Of a stretch of 64,000 nt of DNA, positions 55,587-64,000 are shown piece by piece (within the stretch, counting starts at the first letter, position 1; each line of letters opens with the position of its first letter). The position numbers and the translations under genes are program-made. The stretch spans positions 62,001 to 126,000 of the forward strand of contig NZ_AP024110.1 of assembly GCF_019703875.1 (NCBI RefSeq), in the 5' to 3' direction. Origin of the DNA: Methyloradius palustris. Its GTDB lineage: Bacteria > Pseudomonadota > Gammaproteobacteria > Burkholderiales > Methylophilaceae. The notes under the pieces were generated by a model. The model was given only the letters and a program-made list of their open reading frames with translations, was not told where the DNA came from and did not search any database.

Positions 55587-56030
55587 TTAATTGGCGCGCT
55601 TTACGCGCAGGCTATTGCCTTCAATGGCAGTGATTAGGGCTTCTGCACCGGGCTCAATTTCTTCATCAGACACTACAGGCCAGCTACGGCTACCCATCAC
55701 GCCTTGTGCAAACTCAATCTGCCCAGACTGTTTGGCACTGACTTTTTGCGTGATTGTTCCCACGCGACCAATTTCTTCACCCTGCGATTGACCTATGCGA
55801 GAATCCGTTGATGTTTTTTTGTAGTTGAGCTTCCATACAGTGAGAGAAGCCAACGAGATCAGCGCAAACAAAAAGAACTGCAACGCAACTGGCGTAGAAG
55901 GAAAGATAGCCATCATCAAAGCAATGACCAGCGCAGCCACGCCAAACCATAAAATGTAAAAAGTACCAGTGGCCATCTCAATGGCGAGCAAGATCAACCC
56001 TAATATGCCCCATGTCCATAACGTATTCAT
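55587..56030 (-). CDS. NfeD family membrane protein
   Basis: A 147-residue NfeD1b-type protein with two or three N-terminal spans (about 5-75) and a C-terminal OB-fold domain (about 82-147; GRVGTITQKVSAKQSGQIEF ... GSRSWPVVSDEEIEPG). It is the obligate genomic partner of the stomatin-like gene that follows. Confidence 0.92.
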   Translation of the reverse strand: MNTLWTWGILGLILLAIEMATGTFYILWFGVAALVIALMMAIFPSTPVALQFFLFALISLASLTVWKLNYKKTSTDSRIGQSQGEEIGRVGTITQKVSAKQSGQIEFAQGVMGSRSWPVVSDEEIEPGAEALITAIEGNSLRVKRAN

Positions 56031-56144
56031 TCGGCTTTGCCCCTTGTTGCTTCTTATTAATACAGTATTCAGATAATACCTAAGTTGATGGGGAACCGAT
56101 ACCCAAATGCCTGCTCATAAAAACACATAACCCGATATTTTCTG

Positions 56145-57710
56145 ATGACCGCACCTGTTCAAATTGTATGGTTCAAACGTGATCTGCGTGTGACAGATCA
56201 TGCGCCACTGGCACAAGCTTGCTTAGCTGGGCCAGTGCTGCCGATATTCGCCTGGGAGCCAACTGTGTGGGTTGGCGATGATTATGTGGCACAGCATCAG
56301 GCGTTTGCGCGTGAGTGTTTACAAGAGCTACGTCAACAATTAGCAACCTTGGGTTTAACCCTGATTGAATGGCCACTGGGCATTATCGATGCCTTGCAGG
56401 ACATCCGCCAACGTCAGCAAATTGCTGGGCTTTGGAGCCATGAAGAAACAGGCAATGGTGCTACGTTTGACATAGATCGCTTAGTGGCTAGCTGGTGTAA
56501 AGCTCACCAAGTGAATTGGCATGAAATCCCCCAGCATGGCGTGGTGCGTAGGCTAAAAAATCGGAATGTGTGGAATGCCAATTGGGAGCGCCAGATGCAG
56601 CAAGCTGTAGCTATGCTGCCAACGAATATCAATGCTGGCCCCGTCATACAAATCTCGCAAATAGGACAGCCAATAGCGGCAGGAACAGATAAACCAAACA
56701 GGCAACACGGCGGCACAGTTGCTGCGTCAAAGTTATTTGAAGGCTTTTTACAAGGCCGCGCTGCGAATTATCGGCGTGGTATGTCCAGCCCGCTTACTGC
56801 CACCAAAAACTGCTCACGCTTATCACCTTATCTCGCTTGGGGCGTGCTTAGTATGCGGGAGGTGGTGCAAGCAACAAGGGCTAGGCGAGTTGAACTAAAA
56901 GAAATGAACGATCCCGAAACCAAAGGTCTGGCAGCAGGGCTGGTAGGCTTTGAAAGTCGCCTGCACTGGCATTGCCACTTTATTCAAAAGCTGGAAAGTG
57001 AGCCTGAAATGGAGTTTCAGCATCTGCACCCTGCCTATGCAGGCCTGCGTGATGAAGCGATGGCGGATGTTGAATCACAACGCAGGCTGCAGGCGTGGGT
57101 GAGCGGCGAAACAGGTTGGCCATTGGTCGATGCCTGCATGGCTATGCTACGAAAAACAGGCTGGCTTAATTTCCGTATGCGCGCCATGCTGATGAGCACT
57201 GCATCGTATTTGCTATGGTTGCACTGGCGTGAGCCAGGCTTGCATCTGGCGCGGGAGTTTTTGGATTACGAACCAGGCATTCATTGGACGCAAACCCAGA
57301 TGCAGTCTGGCACCACGGGCATCAATACTTTACGTATGTATAACCCGATTAAACAGGCGATGGATCAAGACCCCACTGGCCGTTTTGTGCGGCAGTGGTT
57401 ACCACAATTAGCCAACGTACCTGATACCTGGATATTTCAGCCTTGGCTTATGCCACCTGCGCTGCAACTCAAAACTGGCTGTGTGATTGATCGCGATTAT
57501 CCATCGCCAGTCGTTGATATTGAAACTGCCATGCGCGAGGCGCGTGCAAGATTATCCGTAGTGCGCCGCTCACCTGAAGCACAAAGCCAGATTAAACAAA
57601 TCGTCAAAAAACATGCGTCGCGCAAAGGCATGCCCGGCAGTACCCGTGATGCAAAAGGTAAAGAGCAAACCAAGAAAAAAACGAAAACTCCACAACTGTC
57701 ACTTTTTTGA
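56145..57710 (+). CDS. Cryptochrome/photolyase family protein
   Basis: A 521-residue protein with the standard order: N-terminal alpha/beta antenna domain (IVWFKRDLRVTDHAPL, about 1-130) and the FAD-binding helical domain (about 200-480). FAD-contact blocks are visible: NCSRLSPYLAWG, GWPLVDACMAMLRKTGWLNFRMR and DYEPGIHWTQ. A Lys/Arg-rich tail ends the protein. Whether it repairs cyclobutane dimers, repairs (6-4) lesions or signals cannot be decided. It overlaps the next gene by one base. Confidence 0.92.
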   Translation: MTAPVQIVWFKRDLRVTDHAPLAQACLAGPVLPIFAWEPTVWVGDDYVAQHQAFARECLQELRQQLATLGLTLIEWPLGIIDALQDIRQRQQIAGLWSHEETGNGATFDIDRLVASWCKAHQVNWHEIPQHGVVRRLKNRNVWNANWERQMQQAVAMLPTNINAGPVIQISQIGQPIAAGTDKPNRQHGGTVAASKLFEGFLQGRAANYRRGMSSPLTATKNCSRLSPYLAWGVLSMREVVQATRARRVELKEMNDPETKGLAAGLVGFESRLHWHCHFIQKLESEPEMEFQHLHPAYAGLRDEAMADVESQRRLQAWVSGETGWPLVDACMAMLRKTGWLNFRMRAMLMSTASYLLWLHWREPGLHLAREFLDYEPGIHWTQTQMQSGTTGINTLRMYNPIKQAMDQDPTGRFVRQWLPQLANVPDTWIFQPWLMPPALQLKTGCVIDRDYPSPVVDIETAMREARARLSVVRRSPEAQSQIKQIVKKHASRKGMPGSTRDAKGKEQTKKKTKTPQLSLF

Positions 57711-58960
57711 TGCAGACATTATTAAGCGTTATGAACTCAAACAAACCAGCAGAGAAACTTAACTTAGCTTGTGACCTTACTGATCGCTATCAGCGTATCC
57801 GTGAGTATTTCCCCAAAGTTGCAGGTGCAGAGTTATCAACAGAATGGCGCGGTGGCCGTGTAGAAGCCATGCGACGCCTAGCGACGGTCAATGGTGATAA
57901 CTATGGCAAAACCCGTAATTTTTTAGAGGGTGATGTCACCAGGCTCTCACCCTATTTACGCCATGGCTGCATCACATTGAAAGAGGCGTTTGAATCGGTA
58001 AGAGCGCGCTTTGGCAAGCGAGCAGAAAAACTATTATTTGAATTTGCCTGGCGCGATTATTGGCATCAGGTTTGGTATCTCAAAGGCGATGCAATCTTGT
58101 CCGATATGGAGCCTGCCAAGGTTGCACTAGGCCGTGGCGCATTGCCAGAAGACATTAAAAATGCACAAACTGGCTTGCCATGTATGGATGGTTTTATCAA
58201 TGATTTACTAGATACGGGTTACGTGCATAACCATGCCCGCATGTGGTTTGCCGCCTATGCCGTGCACTGGCGCAAGGTAGATTGGCGTGCCGCGGCAGAT
58301 TGGTATTACGCGCATTTGCTTGATGGTGATAAAGCCTCTAACAGCCTTTCGTGGCAGTGGGTGGCTTGTACTTTCGGTTCAAAACCGTATTTTTTCAATA
58401 AAGAAAACTTGGCTAAATACAGCAATGAGAGCTACTGCAAAAGCTGTACAGCCAAGTGCCCTTTTGATAACACTTACGAAGTACTGAGCGAAGAGCTATT
58501 TGATAGCACCAACACGCCACCCGCTAAAACTTACAAAATAGCGCCATTGGCAAAAGTTGAAACGATGCAAGGCGTTAATACTATTGTGCTGGTACATGAC
58601 GAGATGCTTTCTCCAGCCCATCCATTACTGCGCCGCATGGATAAAAAGATATTCGTATTTGATCCCGCTTTGCACGGCGACTGGGCGCTGCACAGATTGC
58701 AGTTTGTGGCCGATTGCTTGATTGAGATGGAAGATGTCGAAGTCTGGTTTGGCGATACACGTCAGGTTTTAAATCAGTTGGGCGCTGGTCAAGTCATCAC
58801 ACAAGCTACACCTAACCCAACTATTCATGTGCTTTTAGGGGCATATAAAGTGGACTATTTAGCAGAAGAGCCACTGACCGACATCAAACTTACATCCAGT
58901 GACTTGCGACGTTTCTCAAAATACTGGCAAAAAATGGGGCCTGCCATTCTTAATCCATGA
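57710..58960 (+). CDS. Photolyase-like protein with N-terminal FAD domain and possible Fe-S site
   Basis: A 416-residue protein. The FAD-binding photolyase domain comes first (TRLSPYLRHGCITLKEAF; FEFAWRDYWHQVWY; YVHNHARMWFAAYAVHWRKVD). About 285-416 looks like an alpha/beta domain (TIVLVHDEMLSPAHPLL; DVEVWFGDTRQVL). The order is the reverse of normal photolyases. Four Cys (C220, C243, C246, C250; YCKSCTAKCPF) resemble the Fe-S motif of bacterial FeS photolyases. The ATG at 57710 overlaps the previous TGA. Confidence 0.75.
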   Translation: MQTLLSVMNSNKPAEKLNLACDLTDRYQRIREYFPKVAGAELSTEWRGGRVEAMRRLATVNGDNYGKTRNFLEGDVTRLSPYLRHGCITLKEAFESVRARFGKRAEKLLFEFAWRDYWHQVWYLKGDAILSDMEPAKVALGRGALPEDIKNAQTGLPCMDGFINDLLDTGYVHNHARMWFAAYAVHWRKVDWRAAADWYYAHLLDGDKASNSLSWQWVACTFGSKPYFFNKENLAKYSNESYCKSCTAKCPFDNTYEVLSEELFDSTNTPPAKTYKIAPLAKVETMQGVNTIVLVHDEMLSPAHPLLRRMDKKIFVFDPALHGDWALHRLQFVADCLIEMEDVEVWFGDTRQVLNQLGAGQVITQATPNPTIHVLLGAYKVDYLAEEPLTDIKLTSSDLRRFSKYWQKMGPAILNP

Positions 58961-59083
58961 TGCCAAACTGATGACGCCCAGCGACTAAAAAACGGCTTAC
59001 TAAAAACAGCATGTAGTCAGTGCGTGATTGTATCGGCAGCCTTGTGCTATTACACTGGCTGTTCTTCTCGGGGGAGGTGGTTC

Positions 59084-59650
59084 ATGAATATCATATTCTG
59101 GTTAGTGCTGTTGGTCGCTGTGGTCTATATCATCATGCTCTATAACGGCTTGGTCAGCCTTAAAAACAATGTCTCAAAAGCCTGGGCCAATATTGATGTG
59201 CTGCTAAAACAGCGGCATGACGAACTGCCAAAACTAGTCGATACCTGCAAGCAATACATGAAGTATGAGCAGGAAACTCTGGATAAAGTCATCAAGGCGC
59301 GTTCACAAGTTTCTTCCGCCCGCGAATCGCAAGATGTAAGAGCCTTGGGTGCTGCAGAAGGCGCTTTACGCAGTGGTTTGGGCAGTTTGTTTGCCTTGGC
59401 AGAATCGTATCCTGATCTCAAAGCCAACGAGCAGTTTGTGCAATTGCAGTCACGTATTAGCAGCCTTGAGAATGCGCTGGCGGATCGCCGCGAGTTCTAT
59501 AACGAGAGCGTGAACGTCAATAATGTGCGTGTAGAGCAGTTTCCAGACTTAGTGGTTGCGCGCATGTTCAACTTCAAAACTTTTGACCTTTTGAGTTTTG
59601 ATGCCAGTGAATTGACCGACGTTGATATCGGTCAGCGTTTTAGCAGCTAG
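59084..59650 (+). CDS. lemA: LemA family protein
   Basis: A 188-residue protein with an N-terminal membrane helix (NIIFWLVLLVAVVYIIMLYN) and a helical bundle (SKAWANIDVLLKQRHDELPKLVDTC; RVEQFPDLVVARMFNF). The ATG at 59084 follows a GGGGGAGG site and is preferred to a longer frame beginning at 59024. Function in the family is poorly known. It is paired with a GIDE-domain gene 20 bp downstream, a recurring neighbourhood. Confidence 0.93.
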   Translation: MNIIFWLVLLVAVVYIIMLYNGLVSLKNNVSKAWANIDVLLKQRHDELPKLVDTCKQYMKYEQETLDKVIKARSQVSSARESQDVRALGAAEGALRSGLGSLFALAESYPDLKANEQFVQLQSRISSLENALADRREFYNESVNVNNVRVEQFPDLVVARMFNFKTFDLLSFDASELTDVDIGQRFSS

Positions 59651-59670
59651 CAATCACTTCGGCTTGCAAG

Positions 59671-60588
59671 ATGTTTAGCGGCATACGTGGATATTACGTT
59701 GAAGGGCTGACTGCGAGCAGTCATTTTGGCCTGTTTTATATTGCGATACATTCCAAAGAGCGCATGGTCTGGGTTGGTTGCTTGGCTTTAATGGCAGTCA
59801 TCAGTTTTTTTGCTTGGGTTTCTAACTATCGTCGTTCTCGTCTGGTTTCTGATACTCCTATTTCTCGCATCGCAAGTGCAGCGCAAGGCTATGTTGAGTT
59901 GTCAGGTCGTGCCAGTGTCGATAGAGATAACCTGATTGCCAGTCCGCTCAGCGGTACTTCTTGCATCTGGTACCGCTATTGGGTCTATACCAAAAATAGT
60001 AAAGACGGGTGGGTACAATCAGATCATGGTGTGAGCTCCAGTACCTTTGAAATCAATGATGGTTCGGGTAAGTGCCAGATTGACCCAGACAATGCTGAAG
60101 TCATCGGGCCTGACCGCAAGACTACCTATGATGGCGGCTATAAAAACGTTGAAGAGCTGTTATACGGCGGGGGCATTATTTACGCGCTGGGCGAATTCAC
60201 GACAGTGGGCGGTGCCAATTCCACGCTGGATTTAAAGCAGGATGTCAGCGAGTTATTAGCGAGCTGGAAACAAAATCCTGTTGCGCTCAAACAGCGTTTT
60301 GATCTCGATAAGAATGGCGAAATTGATATGCGTGAGTGGGAGTTAGCACGCAGGGAAGCCGTGAAAGAAGTCACCATGCAACATCGCGAAATCCGCAGCC
60401 AAAGTGGCGTAAACGTCATACGTGCGCCACGTGATGGCCGTGTATTCATACTTTCCAGTCTCTCACCAGATAAACTCAAGTCACGTTTCCTGCTCTGGGG
60501 TGCGTTGCATTTATCTATTTTGATTGCTGCCGCAACGGCTTCTTTCTGGCTTTGGCAGGGGCATTATGTGCAAGGTTTGTTGAATTAG
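59671..60588 (+). CDS. GIDE-domain membrane protein with an EF-hand-like loop
   Basis: A 305-residue protein with membrane helices near residues 32-50 and 275-295 around a GIDE-type domain (YVELSGRA ... LIASPLSGTSCIWYRYWV ... GKCQIDPDNAEV). Residues 211-222 read DLDKNGEIDMRE, an exact EF-hand calcium loop (D1, D3, N5, G6, I8, E12), unusual for the family. It probably acts with LemA in the membrane. The start codon is uncertain, with an alternative at residue 32. Confidence 0.75.
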   Translation: MFSGIRGYYVEGLTASSHFGLFYIAIHSKERMVWVGCLALMAVISFFAWVSNYRRSRLVSDTPISRIASAAQGYVELSGRASVDRDNLIASPLSGTSCIWYRYWVYTKNSKDGWVQSDHGVSSSTFEINDGSGKCQIDPDNAEVIGPDRKTTYDGGYKNVEELLYGGGIIYALGEFTTVGGANSTLDLKQDVSELLASWKQNPVALKQRFDLDKNGEIDMREWELARREAVKEVTMQHREIRSQSGVNVIRAPRDGRVFILSSLSPDKLKSRFLLWGALHLSILIAAATASFWLWQGHYVQGLLN

Positions 60589-60665
60589 TTAGTCTTAATA
60601 AATAAGCCGTTTACGCAGCATGCTCAAATGCTTAGCAATGCTGGCTGTGATAAAATCTTGCTCCT

Positions 60666-63623
60666 ATGAGCACAGACCAAACTACCGAAAACACGTCAGC
60701 CAATTCAGCGCTGGCGAAATCTTTTGACCCTAAAGAAATTGAAAACCGCTGGTATCAATTTTGGGAAAGCCAAGGCTATTACGCCGCTGGTTTAGATACC
60801 CAAAAGCAAGATAACTTCTGCATTCTGCTACCCCCGCCCAATGTCACTGGCACGCTACACATGGGGCACGGTTTCAACCAGACCCTAATGGATGCGCTGA
60901 CGCGTTACCACCGTATGCGTGGGGATAACACACTGTGGCAACCTGGTACAGACCATGCAGGTATTGCAACGCAGATTGTTGTTGAGCGCCAGTTGGATGC
61001 ACAAGGTGTTTCAAGACATGACCTTGGTCGCGAGAAATTCCTGGAAAAAGTTTGGGAATGGAAAGAATACTCTGGCGGCACTATCACCAAGCAGATGCGC
61101 CGCCTCGGCACCTCGCCTGACTGGTCACGTGAGCGCTTCACGATGGATCCTGCGCTAAACAAAACTGTTACCGAAACCTTTGTACGTTTATATAACGAAG
61201 GCCTGATCTATCGCGGCAAGCGTCTGGTGAACTGGGACGTGAAATTGGGTACAGCCGTTTCTGATCTCGAAGTGGTGCAGGAAGAAGAAGATGGCTTTAT
61301 GTGGCACATCAACTATCCATTAGCGGATGGTTCAGGCCACCTGACTGTTGCCACGACTCGCCCAGAAACCATGCTGGGTGACGTGGCTGTGATGGTGCAC
61401 CCTGAAGATGAGCGTTATGCACATCTAATTGGCAAGAACGTAAAACTGCCGCTTTGCGACCGCGAAATCCCGATTATTGCCGATGATTATGTAGATCGTG
61501 AATTTGGTACTGGTGTGGTTAAGGTAACACCAGCACATGACTTTAATGACTATGCGGTAGGACAAAGACACAAGCTGCCATTGATTAGTGTGTTAACGCT
61601 AGCGGGCAATGTTGTCGGCGGCACGAACGCAGATGTATTGCAGCGCGAGATGGAACTTGCAAAGTATGAAGCGGATGGAGATATTGGCCGCCTAATTGAA
61701 GAGCCACTTCCCGGTAAAGAAGCTTGGGAGCTTGTTCCCGCAAAGTATTGGGGTTTGGATCGCTTCGATGCGCGCAAACAAATTGTTATTGACCTCGAAG
61801 CCCAAGGCTATTTAGTCAAAACCGATAAACACAAACTCAAGGTTCCACGCGGTGATCGCACAGGTGTGGTTATCGAGCCCATGCTCACAGACCAGTGGTT
61901 TGTTGCTATGAGCAAGCCTGATGCTGATGGCAAGAGCATCACGCAAAAAGCGCTGGATGTAGTGGCTGATGGCCAAATCAAATTCTATCCAGAAAATTGG
62001 GTGAACACTTACAACCAATGGCTGAACAATATTCAGGATTGGTGTATCTCTCGTCAGCTTTGGTGGGGGCATCAAATCCCTGCTTGGTATGGCGATGCTG
62101 GCCAAATTTATGTTGCGCACGATGAAGCTGAAGCCAAAGCTTTGGCCGCTAAAGATGGCTATACAGGTAATCTCAAACGCGATGATGACGTACTGGATAC
62201 TTGGTATTCATCTGCACTATGGCCATTCTCTACGCTCGATTGGACTGGCGATGAAGCCAAAGATGCAGCTAATGTTGCCCTGCAGCAGTACCTTCCTTCC
62301 AGCGTGCTGGTGACTGGTTTTGACATCATTTTCTTCTGGGTGGCGCGTATGGTGATGATGACCACGCACATCACTGGCAAGATTCCGTTCAAGCATGTGT
62401 ATGTGCACGGTCTGATTCGTGATGCTGAAGGCCAGAAGATGAGCAAATCCAAGGGCAATGTCTTGGACCCGATTGATTTGATCGACGGCATCGGCCTGGA
62501 TGAACTGATCAAGAAACGCACGACTGGCTTGATGAACCCCAAGCAGGCCGAACAGATTGAGAAGCGTACGCGCAAGGAATTCCCGGAAGGTATTTCTGCA
62601 TTTGGTACTGATGCTCTGCGTTTTACTTTTGCCTCTTTAGCTTCGCCTGGCCGCGATATCAAGTTTGATCTGCAGCGCTGCGAAGGCTACCGTAACTTCT
62701 GCAATAAGCTGTGGAATGCCACACGCTTTGTGCTGATGAATTGCGAAGGTGATGATAATGGCTTCAAGGATTGCGCTACCGAGCCAGAAGGATTTTTGAC
62801 CTTCTCGCAGGCAGATCGTTGGATCGTCAGCATCTTGCAAAAAGCAGAAGCAGACATTGAGAAAGCCTTTGCCGATTATCGCTTTGATATCGTCGCGCAG
62901 GTCATCTACAAATTCGTTTGGGATGAATATTGCGATTGGTATCTTGAGCTAGCCAAGGTACAGATGCAAACGGGCTCTGATGGCGAAAAACGCGCCACAC
63001 GCCGTACCTTGTTGCGTGTGCTTGAAACCATCTTGCGCCTGGCTCACCCCGTAATGCCATTTATTACGGAAGAAATCTGGCAGACCATTGCGCCTATGGC
63101 TGACAAGTCAGGGCCAAGCATTATGTTGCAGCCTTACCCGAAAGCCGAACCTAAAAAAATCGATGAGAATGCAGAGGCGTGGGTTGCGTTGCTTAAGCAA
63201 TCAGTTGATGCATGCCGTAGCCTGCGTGGCGAAATGAATGTTTCGCCTGCGACCAGAGTGCCATTGATTGCGGCAGGAGAGGCAGAAAAACTAAAGGTCT
63301 ATGCCCCTTATATCAAGGCTCTGGCCAAGTTGGCAGAGGTCGAGATTGTGGCTGAATTGCCAGATGCTGATGCGCCTGTAGCGCTGGCAGGTGATTTCAA
63401 GCTCATGCTCAAGATCGAGATTGATGTGGCAGCAGAAAAAGAGCGTTTGGGTAAAGAGATCACGCGTTTGCAAGGTGAAATTGCCAAGGCGCAGGCCAAG
63501 CTTGGTAACGAAGGGTTTGTTGCCCGCGCACCAGCCGCCGTGGTGGAGCAGGAAAAACAGCGTCTTTCTGAATTCAGCGCCATTTTAATGAAGTTGCAAC
63601 ATCAATTTAATAAACTAACTTAA
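60666..63623 (+). CDS. valS: Valyl-tRNA synthetase
   Basis: A 985-residue class Ia synthetase. HIGH motif as HMGH in PPPNVTGTLHMGHGFN; a CP1 editing domain follows (TTRPETMLGD, with the conserved Thr and Asp). KMSKS in GQKMSKSKGNVLDP lies near 591-595. The anticodon-binding region and a C-terminal coiled coil (about 925-980) close the protein. It is longer than E. coli ValS (951), mostly by insertions in the catalytic part such as RTTGLMNPKQAEQIEKRTRK. Confidence 0.98.
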   Translation: MSTDQTTENTSANSALAKSFDPKEIENRWYQFWESQGYYAAGLDTQKQDNFCILLPPPNVTGTLHMGHGFNQTLMDALTRYHRMRGDNTLWQPGTDHAGIATQIVVERQLDAQGVSRHDLGREKFLEKVWEWKEYSGGTITKQMRRLGTSPDWSRERFTMDPALNKTVTETFVRLYNEGLIYRGKRLVNWDVKLGTAVSDLEVVQEEEDGFMWHINYPLADGSGHLTVATTRPETMLGDVAVMVHPEDERYAHLIGKNVKLPLCDREIPIIADDYVDREFGTGVVKVTPAHDFNDYAVGQRHKLPLISVLTLAGNVVGGTNADVLQREMELAKYEADGDIGRLIEEPLPGKEAWELVPAKYWGLDRFDARKQIVIDLEAQGYLVKTDKHKLKVPRGDRTGVVIEPMLTDQWFVAMSKPDADGKSITQKALDVVADGQIKFYPENWVNTYNQWLNNIQDWCISRQLWWGHQIPAWYGDAGQIYVAHDEAEAKALAAKDGYTGNLKRDDDVLDTWYSSALWPFSTLDWTGDEAKDAANVALQQYLPSSVLVTGFDIIFFWVARMVMMTTHITGKIPFKHVYVHGLIRDAEGQKMSKSKGNVLDPIDLIDGIGLDELIKKRTTGLMNPKQAEQIEKRTRKEFPEGISAFGTDALRFTFASLASPGRDIKFDLQRCEGYRNFCNKLWNATRFVLMNCEGDDNGFKDCATEPEGFLTFSQADRWIVSILQKAEADIEKAFADYRFDIVAQVIYKFVWDEYCDWYLELAKVQMQTGSDGEKRATRRTLLRVLETILRLAHPVMPFITEEIWQTIAPMADKSGPSIMLQPYPKAEPKKIDENAEAWVALLKQSVDACRSLRGEMNVSPATRVPLIAAGEAEKLKVYAPYIKALAKLAEVEIVAELPDADAPVALAGDFKLMLKIEIDVAAEKERLGKEITRLQGEIAKAQAKLGNEGFVARAPAAVVEQEKQRLSEFSAILMKLQHQFNKLT

Positions 63624-63643
63624 TTATTATTAGAGATTAATTA

Positions 63644-64000
63644 ATGAGTAGCTCAACTTCAATTTACTTGCTTCGTACCATGCAGCAACATCATGTGGCA
63701 CTGAGTCGAATGGCAGATCAGAAGGCAAATATTGTCATTGCTGGCAGTGTGGCAGTGCTACTTTTTTCCATGGGGCGTATTGATGCTGGTGAGTACTCAG
63801 CATGGATATTCGCATTAGCAACCACAGCACTAGCCTCTGCTACATTGGCGATTATTGCCGTTAAGCCCAGTATTAGCCTAATTAAAAAACCAGTCCAACA
63901 AACAAATCCATTGTTTTTTGGCCATTTTGCGCAAATGCCTGAAGATGAATACGTGGCTGAGATAATGGGCTTGCTGGAAAAGGACGAATCTATTTATAAA
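63644..64000 (+). CDS. Pycsar effector-like membrane protein (DUF5706/PycTM), 3'-truncated
   Basis: The first 119 residues of a protein cut by the window edge. The start MSSSTSIYLLRTMQQHH, the segment MADQKANI (23-30), two hydrophobic spans (about 29-45 and 53-72) and NPLFFGHFAQMPEDEYV (87-103) match the DUF5706/PycTM family, whose members disrupt the membrane on cyclic pyrimidine signals in Pycsar anti-phage defence. A cyclase partner would lie to the right or elsewhere. It begins 20 bp after valS with no terminator between. Confidence 0.75.
   Translation, partial: MSSSTSIYLLRTMQQHHVALSRMADQKANIVIAGSVAVLLFSMGRIDAGEYSAWIFALATTALASATLAIIAVKPSISLIKKPVQQTNPLFFGHFAQMPEDEYVAEIMGLLEKDESIYK

Overview
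The window reads as a chromosomal segment of a betaproteobacterium. The 16S rRNA sequence, the moderate GC content and the housekeeping set fit the methylotrophic family Methylophilaceae (Methylotenera-like). That placement is from memory of the family and was not computed. Both ends cut through genes: a bifunctional SpoT/Rel protein on the left and a Pycsar-effector-like membrane protein (DUF5706/PycTM type) on the right.

Layout. 1-15 kb is core metabolism: spoT, a PPOX-family flavoprotein, ridA, recG, ubiC-ubiA, rplM-rpsI, argC, a membrane coiled-coil protein plus bactofilin, erpA, then gltA, anmK and an M23 peptidase on the minus strand, and tyrS. 15.1-21.1 kb is a complete rRNA operon (16S, tRNA-Ile, tRNA-Ala, 23S, 5S) with two near-identical tandem promoters, boxA sites and visible precursor-processing stems. 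21.2-30.2 kb is the conserved rimP-nusA-infB-rbfA-truB-rpsO-pnp cluster. It holds a very long hairpin and an inverted-repeat-bounded element between rpsO and pnp. dksA and folD follow on the minus strand, then tRNA-Pro, tRNA-Arg and tRNA-His.

32.0-40.05 kb is an integrated mobile element of about 8 kb. It sits in the 3' end of tRNA-His and is bounded by a perfect 46-bp duplication. It encodes a tyrosine integrase, a DUF4224 protein, a HUH rolling-circle replication protein, several very small translationally coupled proteins, two HTH proteins, a lipoprotein, a HigBA toxin-antitoxin pair and a two-gene cargo. The cargo pairs a DUF2441/ADP-ribosyltransferase-like protein with a HEPN-like protein carrying an R-x4-H motif. 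This pair, under its own operator region, is the best candidate here for an undescribed defence or toxin system. Four copies of a TGTCTACTAT motif lie as inverted pairs at the two ends and look like integrase arm sites.

40.2-54 kb is an MSHA-like pilus/type II secretion-like operon: NtrC-type response regulator, MshM-like ATPase, MshL secretin, MshN, MshE with a probable c-di-GMP-binding domain, MshG, inner-membrane platform proteins and two prepilin-like proteins. 54-63.6 kb carries a MoeB/ThiF enzyme, a stomatin-NfeD pair, two overlapping photolyase/cryptochrome genes (the second with an unusual domain order and a possible Fe-S site), LemA with a GIDE protein that contains an EF-hand-like loop, and valS.
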